Notes: generated from the sequence alone by a model not told the origin. 64,000 bases of DNA from Effrenium voratum (GCA_963377175.1 CAUJNA010000515.1:112001-176000); one strand, 5' to 3'. Shown: positions 40,065 through 53,062, numbered from the stretch's first letter. Program-made: numbers and translations.

Positions 40065-40623
40065 ATGTGGCGAGCAACCGTCCTCGCCATCCTGGTGGCG
40101 ACAGCCAGTCTTGCGGCTGCCAAGGATGATGAGAAGAAGATCGACGGGCCTGTGATCGGCATTGACCTTGGGACTACCTATTCTTGCGTCGGCATTTACA
40201 AGAATGGGCGGGTAGAGATCATCCCGAATGACCAAGGCCCGGCGTGCCAGAACATTTTCCGATTGTGGTATGTCGTGCATTGCCACCACTAGGGACAAAA
40301 AGGACAACTATGTTTGTTTCTGTCTTAACTGTGTGAGTGAGAGTGTGAGTTTGATTGTGATTGTGTTGTGGTTGTGATTGTGTCAGGGCATGTGCACATG
40401 CATGTGCTATCCTGTGCATGTGCATGTGCGTGTGCGTGTGCGTGTGCGTGTGTGTGTGTGTGTGGGTGGGTGGGTGGGTGTGTGTGTGTGTGTTTGTGTG
40501 TGTGTGTGGGTGGGTGGGTGGGTGGGTGTGTGGGTGGGTGTGTTTGTGTGTGTGTGTGTGTGTGTGGGTGGGTGGGTGTGTGTGTGTGGGTGGGTGTGGG
40601 TGGGTGGTGGGTGGGTGTGTGTG

Positions 40624-40658
<35 letters not shown>

Positions 40659-40732
40659 GTGGGTGGGTGGGTAGGTGTGTGTGGGTGGGTGGGTGGGTGG
40701 GTGTGTGTGTGTGTGTGTGTGGGTGGGTGGGT

Positions 40733-40775
<43 letters not shown>

Positions 40776-42518
40776 TGTGTGTTTGTGTGTGTGTGGTTTG
40801 TGTGTGTGTGTGGGTGGGTGGGTGGGTGGGTGGGTGGGTGGGTGTGGTTTGTGTGTGTGTGTGTGGGTGGGTGGGTGGGTGGGTGGGTGGGTGGGTTGTG
40901 TGTGTGTGTGTGTCGTCCGTATGTGTTTTGTGTGTGTGTGTGTGTGTCGTCCTTGTGTGTTGTGTGTGTGTGTGTGTTGTGTGTTTGTGTGATTTGTTTG
41001 TGTGTTTTGTGTGTGCTGTGCATTTTGTGCGGTTGCGGGATAGTATTTGTGTGTGCGTGTTAGTGTGTATGTGCTTTGCCATGAAGGCAACCGCATCACA
41101 CCGTCCTACGTCGCCTTCACTGATGATGAGCGATTGATCGGGGAGGCTGCAAAGAATCAGGCCACCATCAATCCCACCCAGACCCTTTTCGACGTGAAGC
41201 GTTTGATTGGGCGCCGCTTTAAGGACTCCACAGTGCAGAAGGACATCAAGCTGCTGCCCTACAAGATTGTGGACAAGAACAGCAAGCCCATGATTAGCGT
41301 GAAGGTGAAGGGTGAAGAGAAGGTGATGGCTCCTGAGGAGGTCTCCTCCATGGTGCTCACCAAGATGAAGGACTGGACATTTCACGTTTGCATGTAGTCG
41401 CGCATCAAGGCAGCGATTGCTATGAATTCACAGTTTATGAAGCAAGTTTGTTGTGTCCTGGTGTTGGTACCGCAAACGTCAGGAGACCGCTGAGAACTAT
41501 CTGGGAAAGGAGGTGAAGCATGCAGTGGTCACCGTGCCAGCATACTTCAACGACGCTCAGCGTCAGTCCACCAAGGATGCAGGCACAATCTCAGGTATGA
41601 ATGTGCTGCGAATCATCAACGAGCCCACTGCGGCTGCCATTGCCTATGGCCTTGACAAGAAGACCGAGAAGAACATCCTGGTCTACGACCTTGGCGGTGG
41701 CACCTTCGATGTGTCCCTCCTGACCATCGACAATGGCGTGTTCGAGGTGGTTGCCACCAACGGTGACACGCACTTGGGCGGTGAGGACTTCGATCAGCGA
41801 GTCATGCAGCACTTCATGAAGATCTTCCAGAAAAAGCACGGCAAGGACATGTCTGTGGACAAGCGCTCCATCCAGAAGCTGCGGCGCGAGGTGGAGAAGA
41901 CAAAGCGCGCATTGAGCTCCACGCACCAGGCGCGACTGGAGATCGAGGCCCTCTATGATGGCGTCGACTTCTCCGAGACTCTTACCCGCGCGCGCTTCGA
42001 GGCGAGGGTTTTTCAGCGAGAAACGCTCAGTACTTTGGTGGATTTGCGGTTCTTGGATTTCGGTGTGTGTGGGTTGTTTCTGTTTTGGGTTGTTGTTCTG
42101 TGTGTGCGCGCGCATGTGTGTGTGTGTGTGGGCCCTATGATTGTGTTCTTGTTGGCAGTTGAGCCCACGTTGATATGCTGGCGCGCTGTTTTTGCTGGTG
42201 GCAGCGAGGATAGTTTGCTTGAACAGAGAATGTGGTGTCGAGTCGTGCGGTAGGAGCTGAACAACGATCTCTTCAAGAACACTCTTGGCCCCGTGAAGCA
42301 GGTGTTGGAGGATTCTGGTCTCAAGAAGAACCAGGTCGACGAGATCGTGCTTGTTGGCGGCTCCACACGCATTCCCAAGGTGCAGCAGCTCATCAAGGAC
42401 AGTCACTTGGGTTCTCCAGCTGAATGTTGGCATGTAGCTGTGCTTCAGATTCGGGCGAGAGACTGAGACGCGAGAGAGACAGAGAGACAGAGAGAGAGAG
42501 AGCGACTGAGAGAGAGAG

Positions 42519-42553
<35 letters not shown>

Positions 42554-43793
42554 GGAAGAAAGACAGAAAGAGAAAGAGAGAGACAGAAAGAGAAAGAGAG
42601 AGACAGAAAGAGAAAGAGAGAGAGAGAAAGAGAAAAAGAGAGAGAGAGAGAGAGAGCTGCGCAGGATTTCTTCAATGGCAAGGAGCCGAACCGCGGGATC
42701 AACCCGGATGAGGCCGTGGCCTACGGTGCAGCTGTGCAGGCCGGCATCCTGAGCGGCGAGGGTGGGCAAGACCTGCTGCTGTTGGACGTGACACCTCTGA
42801 CTCTGGGCATCGAGACCGTGGGCGGTGTCATGACCAAGCTGATCTCCCGAAACACTGTGATCCCCACCAAGAAGTCGCAGGTGTTCTCCACTTACCAGGA
42901 CAACCAGCCGGCAGTGAACATCCAGGTCTACGAGGGTGAGCGCCCTATGACCAAGGACAACCATCTTCTGGGCAAGTTCGAGCTTGGTGGAATCCCTCCT
43001 GCTCCTCGTGGTCAGCCCCAGATTGAGGCGGGATTTGAAGATATGTGAAGCCCCAGGTGAGGCTTTTGCCATGGTTGGGAATCTTGTTGGGAGAGAGGAG
43101 GTGTGTTCGGATAGCAGACGATCGCGTTTGCATGGAAAGAGAATCACGGCTTGGCTCTAGTCTGACAAGCTGAAGCCCGTTTCTCAGGTGACGTTCGAGA
43201 TCGACAGCAACGGCCACACGTCTTTGATTAGGACCACATTTGTTTGCGTCAAGCAAGATGTGTGTTTTGCCGGAACTGAGTTGGGCGGAAGATCAAGGTT
43301 TCAACTTGCTACAACTAGCAGCAACCGAGGCATCCTGAACGTGGGCGCAGAGGACAAGGGCACAGGCAAGAGCGAGAAGATCACGATCACCAACGACAAG
43401 GGCCGCTTGACAGAGGAGCAGATTGAGAAGATGATTAGGGAAGCCGAGGAGTTTGCGGACGAGGACAAGAAGGTGAAGGAGCGCGTCGATGCCAAGAACG
43501 CCTTCGATGGCTACGTGCACTCGATGCGATCAGCAACAGAGGGCAGCGGAGACAACAAGGGCCTGAGCGAGAAGATGGACTCGGACGAGAAGGAGAAGAT
43601 CCTGGATGCGCTGAAGGACGGTCAGTCCTGGTTGGATTCCAACCCAGAGGCTGATGCAGAGGAGATCAAGGAGAAGCACAAGGAGATCGAGGGTATTTGC
43701 GCCCCCATCGTGTCAAAGTACTATGGCGGTGGCGGCGGCGGTGGTGCCGGTGGTGCAGATGAGGATGAGGAGGAAGCCCATGATGAGTTGTAA
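40065..43793 (+). CDS. BiP: BiP copy 4 (ER Hsp70 chaperone), 7 exons
   Basis: Exons: 40065-40236, 41087-41370, 41483-42001, 42254-42397, 42665-43027, 43188-43212, 43330-43793, giving 656 codons. The signal peptide is [19 protein letters not shown]; the rest matches the other copies, ending AHDEL. Intron 1 begins like that of copy 1, intron 2 is close to copies 1 and 3, and introns 5-6 are close to copy 3. The copies are therefore related as a mosaic. All donors are GC or GA. This is the last gene of the array; the downstream spacer has no further Hsp70 sequence. Confidence 0.95.
40330..41060 (+). repeat. (TG)n/(GGTG)n microsatellite, intron 1 of BiP copy 4
   Basis: About 700 bases of alternating TG and GGTG runs, strongly G+T on the coding strand. 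Confidence 0.95.
42470..42656 (+). repeat. (GA)n purine tract, intron 4 of BiP copy 4
   Basis: GAGAGACAGAAAGAGA-type repeat ending next to the acceptor. Confidence 0.95.
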
Positions 43794-45539
43794 AAAGCTG
43801 CTAAGACTGATTTCCTGCCAGAGGCAGGCACGAATTCAACCGGGAATACTGTTGCACTCCAAGGGTTTGCTGCAATTGGTGCGTTTGCACCTAGAGCCAC
43901 ATACCGGGCATTGCCCACAAAGCTTGCTGCGATGCAGGCTGAAACAGTTGGCGAAGCATGAGCAGTGTCTGTCTGAGCATGAGCAGTGTCGGGTGAAGCA
44001 TGAGCCATGGCCACCTCTTCCTGTCCCTGAACATCTCTGTTCGTTGCAAAGATTTGCGCCTCTTGCCAAATGGTGACGTGCGTTTGGACGTTAGCGTTGA
44101 CACCCCAAGCATGTTTTTCGCCCGGGCGTGTTTGGACCTGACCTCGCCCGGTGAAACCATTGCATCCCCACGGCGCCTGAGAGTGACATGGGCGTGTCTT
44201 CTTTTAGGGTATCCCTTGTTGGTTGGTAAAGCGATATGAGAATGGGGGGTGCCATAAAGGAAACCCCCAAATCTCACGCTTGACATCATTCGAGGGCTCC
44301 ATCGTCGCGATCAACTTGCATTCTGGCATCAACATACTAGTTTATGCAGCTGTTGGCAAGCAGTACAAGCAAAGCATGCCATTCCAATGCCATGGCTGCT
44401 TCAAATGTTTGTCTGCCATTTTCCCTTGGACACCCCAGAAAAATTCATAGCTCCATGCCCTTCGGGGGGGGGGGGGGGCGTTCCGCTTGAGCGAGCAAAC
44501 TGAGGCCACGCTCGTGTCCGGCTTCCCGCGACCGTGAGGACGGGAGTTCTCAGGTTGATCGGTGGCCCCTAGTACTAGCATAGGGAGATGAGATGCCGAG
44601 GACTGTGACGAGCTACGCGTTGGCATCTTCCAGCATCCTTTGGTCAGGTTGTTCGCCATTGGGATGGAGGCGCAAGGAAGACAAGCAATACAATCGTTTG
44701 CCTGGTATGGTCCGAACATGAACGACGGCTGTTTTGCTTTCCTTTCTGCATCCCCTTAGTATATGCCATATGCAATGAATGATTCAGGCCAAACGTGTGA
44801 ATTCAAGAACTGGGTGGGTAGCTGTCGAAGCCCTTCTGGCAACAAAGCTATGCTGCTTTGCAGGTGAGAGCATCGTTGTTAGGTAGCCTTTTCATACACG
44901 AGCATTTGAACATCTGCACATGTTTTTTTCGTGTTGGTGGATGCTTAGTGGAAGCGCGGATTGACATACTGCACAATGTGTAGGTGCATATTCAGTAGTT
45001 GTTGGGCCTTTTCAAGGATGGGAAGCTGGGTAACGCTACCGTATGAGACTTGCCCAATGAGCCCTTGACAGATTTGACTCCCACCCCACTTGCACAGCAC
45101 ATGAAGCACCCAAGTGTTTTCATGTTCCTGTTGGTACTGTACCATAGTAAGACACGGGGCCTTGTGAACGCAGTTGTGAGCCAGACGAGGCTGATATTTG
45201 TATGGGCTGCTTTCAGGATCTCCTTCTATCGTTTCTGCAGAGAAACCAAATACTCTTGGCGCAAGCCTTCACACAAAATCTGCTTCAGCAGGTCTTGCAA
45301 GGGACCACTTCCAACACTCAAGCCATTGTCATACATTCACACTTGGGCGTCACGAGTTTGTCAGCAATTCACGATGCAGTCCCCTGTCCATAGAATGAAG
45401 CGGCATCTCTCACGCGCGAAGAACGCGGGCGGCATGTGCCAGTTGTTTTGGCTCCGGCCGTTTAGCCCGAGCGTGTTTTTTTTCCCGGCCTGGTTCCCCC
45501 AGCCTCTCACTGGCTGCTGGCTCTTGGGCTGAGAGTCCA
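43794..45539 (+). other. Spacer between BiP array and oxidoreductase gene
   Basis: No confident gene. Short tandem GAGCATGAGCAGTGTC units occur near 43955-44010, and a poly-G run at 44465-44478. A + frame at 44000-44239 (79 codons, including NGDVRLDVSVDTPSMFF) looks mildly protein-like, but no splice partners were found. Confidence 0.35.
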
Positions 45540-45817
45540 ATGGATCCCACCCGCGTGAGCTGGGGCATCCTCGGCTCCGGCGGCATTTGCAATGACTTCG
45601 CCACAGGCTGGGGGAGTGGGTGAGCGGCGGGCGGGGTGTGCTAGTTTTCTCTCACGATGAGAGCATCCTCGCCAACGCGTGGGTGCGTGCATGCGCAGCC
45701 AGGCACCTGGGTGCGTAGGTGCGTGGGTGCGTGCGTGCGCAGGTGCCTGGGTGCGTAGGTGCGTAGGTGCTTGCGTGCGCGGGTGCCGGCGTGCGCGTGC
45801 GCGTGCGCGTGCGCCTG

Positions 45818-45863
<46 letters not shown>

Positions 45864-45910
45864 CGTGTGTGTGCGTGTGGGTGCGTGTGTGTGCGTGTGT
45901 GTGCGTGTGG

Positions 45911-45949
<39 letters not shown>

Positions 45950-46105
45950 TCTGTCTCTCTCTGTCTCTCTCTGTCTCTCTCTGTCTCTCTCTGTCTCTCT
46001 CTCTGTCTCTCTCTCTGTCTCTCTCTCTGTCTCTCTCTCTGTCTCTCTCTCTGTCTCTCTCGCTGTCTCTCTGTCTGTCTCTCTGTCTGTCTCTCTGTCT
46101 GTCTC

Positions 46106-46198
<93 letters not shown>

Positions 46199-49100
46199 NN
46201 NNNNNNNNNNNNNNNNNNNNNNNNNNNNNNNNNNNNNNNNNNNNNNNNNNNNNNNNNNNNNNNNNNNNNNNNNNNNNNNNNNNNNNNNNNNNNNNNNNGT
46301 GTGTGTGTGTGTGTGTGTGTGTTTGTGTGTTTGTGTGTGTGTGTTTGTGTGTTTGTGTGTTTGTGTGTTTGTGTGTTTGTGGGTTTGTGGGTTTGTGTGT
46401 TTGTGTGTTTGTGTGTTTGTGTGTTTGTGTGGTTGTGTGTGTGTGTGTTTGTGTGTTTGTGTGTTTGTTTGTGTGTTTGTGTGTTTGTTTGTGTTTGTGT
46501 TTGTGTTTGTTTGTGTTTGTGTTTGTGTTTGTGTGTGTGTTTGTGTGTTTGTGTGTTTCGTGTTTGTGTTTGTGTGTTTGTGTGTGTGTGTGTATGTTTT
46601 TGTGTTTGTGTGTTTGTGTGTGTGTGTATGTTTGTGTGTTTGTGTGTGTGTGTTTGTGTTTGTGTTTGTGTTTGTGTGTGTGTGTTTGTGTGTTTGTATT
46701 TATGTTTGTGGGTTTGTGGGTTTGTGTGTGTGTGTGTTTGTGTTTGTGTTTGTGTGTTTGTGTGTTTGTGTGTTTGTGTGTTTGTGTGTTTGTGTGTTTG
46801 TGTGTTTGTGTGTTTGTGTGTGTGTGTTTGCTTGCGGGTGCTTGCGGGTGCTTGCGGGTTTTTGCGGGTGTTTGCGGGTGCTTCCGGGGGCTTCCGGGTG
46901 CTTGCGCGTGCTTGCGCGTTCTTGCCCGTGCTTGCGCGTGCTTGCGCGTGCTTGTGCTTGCGCGTGCTTGTGCTTGCGTGTGCTTGCGTGTGCTTGCGTG
47001 TGCTTGCGCGTGCGTGTTTGTGTGTTTGCGTGTTTGCGTGTTTGTGTGTTTGTGCGTTTGTGTGTTTCTGTGTGTGTGCAAAAGTCTTACTAGTAGAAAG
47101 TCTTGTTTAGCCTTGGATTCCGGCATAGCTGTTGCTTTGCAAGGGCGCTTGATTTGGTGTCGAAGAAGTAGAAGATGCTGGCAAGGTGGAGGAGCGTGTT
47201 GCATGAACCTTCTCCTCTTAGTATGGAATGTGCGGAGTATGCACGTGCGCCCTGTCCGTGCGTCACGACTGTTTCACGGACGCTGCAAACACATTGTAGC
47301 GCAGTTGACTTCCCTCCGTTTGTTACGCAATGACAGGGCAGGCAAGTGCCCAAAGCCAGTGTTTGCTTCTGACTCGCCGGCCGATCACAACGCGGGCAAA
47401 CAGCTCAGCCCGGCACAGCCGGTGTGCTGTATTTCAGATTTGCTTCCCAGCCGTCAATGGGAAGAGGTGGAAGTGATTATTGTGTAGAGAGAAAGGGAAG
47501 TGGGCGAGAGCTGCTTTTCTGCAGCAGATGTTTGACTCTCGCATTTGTTCCGTTTCTTCTTCTTGCTTTGGTGTTTCTTCTTCTCACCTGTCACTCCAGA
47601 GTTGCTTCCCAACCTGTCCTAGTTTGTCCATGTCTTTCCGGGCCATCCATGAATCATTCTGAATCCAGTAATTGTGATGGTGAGTCTCAAGCGCATGCCT
47701 TTCCGTCGTCACAGCGCAGGCAATCGTTGCTAGGACAGGCCAACATGTGATGCGTAGTTTCTTGAAAGCAGAAGGCACGAAGCTGGCGTTCGAAAGCTCG
47801 AATAAGTGAGGAATGCATCGAATGGGCTCGCCACCAATCGGTTGTTTCCGCCCCAAACATTCCCCCTCCCAATAGTCAAGAAATTCACATCAGCCGGCTC
47901 TCTAACTTCCATAGCTCACTGTCCTGAAATAAGGACCAACCAAACACTTTTCAGCATTGGCAAGCTCGTGCTTGTCCCAACCAGTCGTTGCTTTCACAGT
48001 TTGAAAAACAATAGCGACTTGGCTCATGAAAGTACTGCGCTGGAGACCTGTTCAACTTGGATTGCTTGTAATCCAAGCAAATTAGAATCAAGGCTCTTGT
48101 TGCGACAAGTTCAGCTGCAAGGAACAGAAACAACCAGCACAATGAGCCGGAAAGGATGCCCGTTTTGCGCGAGCTCGCATGATTGCACACATGGTTTAAC
48201 CATGAGGTAGTTCGGTTCAAGAGTACCCCACCCAGTTGAAGTGATTTAGGCCCTACCCTCTTTTTTTGAGCTTCAGGCCCTTTGCATTCTCATGGGCCCC
48301 AAGGCCGCTGGACCCTGGCCCTTCCAGTAAGTTGGAGCCTTGCCAGAGGCGGCCACCATGGCCTTCGGCCCCTCCATGCCCTCGGTGAAGGGCTCGGCGG
48401 TGCTCACGGAGAAGGGCGTGGACCTCGAGGGCGCGCGCCTGTGACGAAAGCTTAGGGGCCTGGCGTTCGGCTCGGTGCTTGGCACAAGTGGAGCCAAAAG
48501 CGAATCCAACAGGGAAACACAAGGTGCGTGGTGTGGGGGATCAGTCTTGTTCTTCTACGTTCGAAATCGAAGGGTTCATATGTACGGCTTGTCGTTGTGT
48601 AACATGTGCATGGCCTCCAAAGAAAGGCCACTCTCCCAAATGCTTCCAGCCCCAAACCCCGCCGTCGCCGAGCCTCCGGCCGCCTTCTCACCGGCCTCGC
48701 TCCCGAGTCCGCAGCACATTCCGCATGTCCCTGCGTCCTGGACCTGCGTCTCGTTCCAGGACGTAAACCAAAACCCAAGAATGCGTTCGAAACCGAGCGA
48801 CCTCAGTAGTTTCGGGCTTAGCCATCAAACATTGGATAACGTAGCCAAATTGCGGAAGCGGCAATGGGCAAGGGAAAGCCCCTCGAAACAATGCCATCAG
48901 CTGGCCAAGCAACTCCGTCGGCTCCCTTTCTCCCTTCTGGTTCCAATCGGTTCTCCCAAAAAGGCCAGGGCCAAAAAGGGCCAAATGGGCCAAATAGAGC
49001 CACTTCTTTTGGTTGCAGCAAGGAGTCCACTTTCTTGTGTTCTTGAGCTCGGCTCGGAGGCTGACGCTGGGCTTCGAGCAAGGCTCTGCGAACTTGTTCT

Positions 49101-52100
49101 ACTCCCTGCGGGCACCCACGCCGGAGAACACCGTGGTGCAGTGCACCAAGGGCGCCCTGGCTCTACACACTCGCTTCTTGCGCGTATGGCAAGCGGGCTT
49201 CTGTTGGGGATGGACAGATGGGTTTTTCCTTTTGGTGATATGCCATGAGTTCTGGAGCGCAGACTGACTGTGCACTGTGGGAGCCATGGTGTCACACGAC
49301 ACATGGGTATGTCCAGCTCTCTTGGAAGTCTTTAAGCAAGCCTACACCGACTTGGTTTGTTGACCCGTTTCCGCATGGAAACGGCCGGGTCAAGACCCTG
49401 CAGCGTTGACTTGCAATTTCAACCTCTCAAATCATAATCTCGCTCTCGGAGTTCTGAAAGGAGGGCACGGCAACAAATTGATTGATAGATTATCGCTGAG
49501 ATTTTGTTGGGTAGCCAGGTACCCATCATTCATGTGATGAAGGGATGCCGTGGGAGTAGGACAAATGTTTGACCATGGTCAGGTGGCAAGGTGGCCTTCC
49601 TAGGAATTACACTCTTACAGAGTTGCTCCGAGCCCCTAAAAAAAGCAGAAGCTCAGGTGATATCCCCAACAGCATGCGGTGCTCTTTTTAGTGCTCGCAC
49701 CACCCCGCAGCCCTCGCAAAACCTCATGGAACCCTCGTGGAACCCTGGTGGAACCCTGGTGGAACCCTGGTGGAACCTTACCTCAGCGCACCCCGAGCCT
49801 ATCTGGGCTGAGACCCCAAAGCTTTCAGCTGTTGGGGAAAAACTCATCGAGCCACAAGATTGGAAGATTGGTTTGGTTTCCTTCCGTGGTCGTTTTGGAC
49901 CAAATGTCCGGCATGTCTTTAGAGCAGCAGGGCTTGTGGTTGTTGGCTCCCAGGGTCCCAGGCTACATGCGCCTCCACGGGCCGGCGCACACCCCCACGA
50001 AGCTGACGGTCCACAAGGCAAGTGGGCGAAGCACAGGAGTCCATTCGAGTGCGTGTCAACAGGAAGCCAATGGGTGTCCGTTCAACCCAAAACCCTAGGA
50101 GAAACATGGAGAAGAAATCTGGGTGTCAATTCATGGGCACTTGCAATACCCCTTGAATCGAAATATTCTCTTTGGATTGGGGCGGCCTAGCTTCGAAAGG
50201 CCTGCCGGCCTTTTCCCACCTCCTACCTTTATGGATACTTAGTGTGTCTTCCGATCGGGGGTGGTTGTCTTTCGCCACAAGTCTGAGACGGGAATAGCTG
50301 GTGCGTATGAAGCCTGCATGGGACTGGTGAGCAGTTCCTTAACTTCCTCAGCGCGACGTGAATGTGGATGGCACCGAATGAAAAGCTGAATCATACCTGC
50401 CATCCACGACGACAAGCCCTGCCCTGAAATCGCCCGCGATGGGAATGTAAGAAATTCATCAGCTTGCCCGCAAAAACCTCACAGGCCGCATTTTAGTGTG
50501 GGCTTCACCAATCAGCCATCTCAGCCATCTCAAGGTTGCTCCTAGATAGCCAAGTTGCTGGTTGTTTTTTCAGTCACACGGCCACGGGCGATCCAGGCTG
50601 TTGTCCTTGATTTCTCAAGCCTCCGAAAAGGTGTAGCCTTCCAACTAACCTGGCACCTATGGGGAGGTACCTGGATTCATTTCCTTTCGAAGGGAGGGAG
50701 GGTACCTGTCAGTTGCCATGTTAGTTGGAGGGTAACTCTCCTTTCCAAGTCCATCGGCCAGGCTGGGGAGCGGGGAAGCTTCAGCGAGGAGCGCCACGAG
50801 TTTGTGCTCCCCCCGCTGCCGCAGGCAGAGACCGGGGCCCTGAAACTGGGGCCTATGTGTCGGGTATCACTGCGTCATTCGTGTTGCCAGCTCTGGGGGT
50901 TATCAAGTCAGAAACTGCGGTGGTTTGCCTTTAGCCTATGTGAGTAACTTTGATGACAGAAGAATGGGGCTATCAAGTAAGCATGGCATCCATTTGGCTC
51001 ACAAACTAAGGGTCCGTTCGGGGCAACCTGGACGCTAGTGAGTCTGCCAATGTCAATCGTACATGTCGGGCTCAGATCCCAAGTCTGCGCCTGACGCAAC
51101 GCCAGGGACTCTCAGTGAACTACCCTCGCTCCGAGGGCATGAAGTATCAGGTGGAGGCGGCTGAGATGCTCGGCCGCGGCGAAAGCCAATGCCAAAAGGA
51201 GGTTTCTCTCAATACGATTGTTTTGGGGGCTTCAATGTGAAGTTGCAGGAGTGGAGCGCACCATATATGTACTCAAGGGGATGACTTGGGGCGCACTCGC
51301 CAAATTGCACTGAGAGCACAGGGTTACTCACCAAATCTCAGGGGCGCAATGAGTATCTCAGACGCAAGGGAGGAGTTGCACTTCAGTTTTCCCTGAGTGA
51401 ATTGATTAGTAAGATCATTGAGCCAGCAAACTATCAGGTGTCCCTTTGTTTCCCTCGTGGGCCACTTAGAACCTTGCCACCGGGCAATCCTTTGAGTTGG
51501 CTTTCTGCGGTGTGACCTGTAGAGGAGAGGTATAATAAATTATGTTCAATCTGTGACGTGTGACGTGTGACGTGTGACGTGTGACGTGTGACGTGTGACG
51601 TGTGACGTGTGACGTTTGTGTTTGTGTTTGTGTTTGTGTTTGTGTTTGTGTTTGTGTTTGTGTTTGTTTGTGTTTGTGTGTGTGTGTGTGTGGTTGTGTG
51701 GTGTGTGTGTGTGTGTGGTTGTGTGGTGTGTGTGTGTGTGTGGTGTGTGTGTGTGGTGTGTGTGTGTGTGGTGTGTGTGTGTGTGGTGTGTGTGTGTGGT
51801 GTGTGTGTGTGTGGTGTGTGTGTGTGTGGTGTGTGTGTGTGGTGTGTGTGTGTGTGTGGTGTGTGTGTGTGGTGTGTGTGTGTGTGGTGTGTGTGTGGTG
51901 TGTGTGTGTGTGTGGTGTGGTGTGGTGTGGTGTGGTGTGGTCTGGTCTGGTCTGGTGTGGTGTGGTGTGGTGTGGTTTGGTGTGGTGTGGTGTGGTGTGG
52001 TGTGGTGTGGTGTGGTGTGGTGTGGTGTGGTGTGGTGTGGTGTGGTGTGTGTGTGTGTGTGGGAGAACCAAGCTGAATTGGCACTGACTGCTTTCCTCCC

Positions 52101-52918
52101 GCAAGGAAAAGATATGGAGTCTTTGCACATAGAGAAGTGCTTCAACAGAAGGGTGTTCTCCAGGCGGAATGCTGGCCAAATTCTGTACACACGGGGCGAG
52201 GCCTGAGCCTGTAGCTGTAAACGAAGATGCCGCCTGAGGCCAACACACTAGAGATCAATCAAGAATTTGAAGCCACTGCGGGACCTCCTCTTGGGCCATA
52301 GCCTGTGCAGAATGAGCTGCTGATTGTAGCCTCGCAGAGGAGTTTTGGTATTTAGCAGAATGTTTGGGGCAACCTTTTCGAAGCAGCAGACACGCTCTTC
52401 TTTTGCTGGCGCATTGCACAGGTGGCCAATCCGTTCGTGCTGGCAACGTAGGGATGCCATTGCTTGTGAGGAAGTGCATACGGGAGGGCAAGCTGGAATG
52501 CGCCGAGTACACCTTGGATGAAAGCCTCATCGTCATGCAGATCATGGATTCCTTTCGCCAGCAGGCCTTGGGGGGGGAACCGCTATGCAGCTGCAGCGCT
52601 GAGGGTTTGGCTTGGAACCTCCAATGATTCTACATCTTGAAAGATAAAGGTTCGCTGAATATATTCAAGCATATATCATGTATGGTTGTCAACAACAGCT
52701 GCGTAGTTGAGAGGCCGGCCTTCCATCATGATGTCGTAGTTTGTTGGCGCTGCATGCCCTCTCCTGGTTGCAAGTCAGCCAACTGCAAGTGGTGGCAGGG
52801 TTTGGAAAGGTCCTGGTGCCTGCACAGTCTCTTTCGGCCAACCGCCGCGTTTGGTTTTTGGCCCTGCCAGGTGGGCGTCACCTACCCCTTCGAAGGTTCA
52901 TACTGTGCTATAAGCTGA
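45540..52918 (+). CDS. Gfo/Idh/MocA-family oxidoreductase (dihydrodiol-dehydrogenase-like), middle exons missing
   Basis: NAD(P)-dependent oxidoreductase, probably cytosolic; substrate unknown. Exon 1 (45540-45606) starts ATG and reads [20 protein letters not shown], a Rossmann GxGxxx nucleotide-binding loop. Later exons: 48349-48434, 49060-49151, 49962-50017, 50762-50824, 51106-51167, 52471-52564, 52871-52918. They join in frame as family-typical pieces: [68 protein letters not shown], and finally [11 protein letters not shown] before the stop. All seven donors are GC. Roughly 150-180 residues between exon 1 and 48349 are not found, including the EKP motif region; they probably sit in the N gap or were lost. 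The C-terminal half is unbroken, which favours a working gene with an incomplete assembly. Confidence 0.85.
45637..46198 (+). repeat. Microsatellite left of the gap, oxidoreductase intron 1
   Basis: GGTGCGTGCG units pass into (TG)n, (TCTG/TCTC)n and a pure (TCTG)n that runs into the Ns. Confidence 0.95.
46199..46298. other. Assembly gap (100 N)
   Basis: Exactly 100 N between two unrelated microsatellites, (TCTG)n and (TG)n. The round number suggests a gap of unknown true length. Confidence 0.98.
46299..47080 (+). repeat. (TG)n/(TTTGTG)n microsatellite right of the gap
   Basis: Nearly 800 bases of TG and TTTG units, ending in GCTTGCGGGTGCTTGCG-type repeats (46830-47020). Confidence 0.95.
48349..48434 (+). 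CDS. Oxidoreductase exon (first after the missing part)
   Basis: After TTGCCAG(AG) the frame reads [20 protein letters not shown], then EKGVDLEG plus two bases, with donor gcgcct. The GVDLE segment is the usual strand before the hydrophobic core strand in this family. The ATG at 48358 has a good Kozak context (GCCACCATGG) but lies inside the protein. Confidence 0.7.
49360..49393. repeat. 34-base hairpin sharing the GGGTCAA terminus
   Basis: TTGACCCGTTTCC, then GCAT, then GGAAACGGCCGGGTCAA: the arms pair except for a short asymmetry. The TTGACCC/GGGTCAA ends equal the core of the TIR elements, so this may be a deletion relic of one. Confidence 0.5.
51549..52062 (+). repeat. Compound repeat: (TGTGACG)n, (TTTGTG)n, (TG)n, (GTGTG)n
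   Basis: Four consecutive arrays in the last-but-one oxidoreductase intron. The final part is a (TGGTG) pentanucleotide with GGTCT interruptions. Confidence 0.95.
52871..52918 (+). CDS. Oxidoreductase last exon
   Basis: After CTGCCAG the frame reads [15 protein letters not shown] and stops. The preceding exon ends FRQQ, giving [11 protein letters not shown], a common C-terminal pattern of the family. This fixes the gene's 3' end. Confidence 0.85.
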   Translation: MGVTYPFEGSYCAIS

Positions 52919-52987
52919 GCTTCAGCCCTTCCGAGCCTCCAAAGGGGCTGGACAGCATGAGCGGACTGCCAATCGTCTTTTTGCAGA

Positions 52988-53062
52988 TGGCTGTGGCTCA
53001 AAAACCTGTACTAAAATGGCACCTTGGACTTCTTAAATGTTGAGTCACACCCAAATAACCTT
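52988..53062 (+). mobile_element. TIR element copy 6, short form
   Basis: Left end GGCTGTGGCTCAAAAACC, right end TTGAGTCACACCC. The body has ACTAAAATGGCACCTTGG. It lies about 70 bases downstream of the oxidoreductase stop codon. Confidence 0.55.

Noticed and set aside
45507..47487. Very long open frames rich in Cys/Val or His/Thr over microsatellites (also 25235-25568, 40219-41385, 51434-52248, 56257-57187, 58535-60297)
   Set aside because: They are translations of TG/AC-type repeats that lack stops in any frame; the one at 45507 even spans the N gap.
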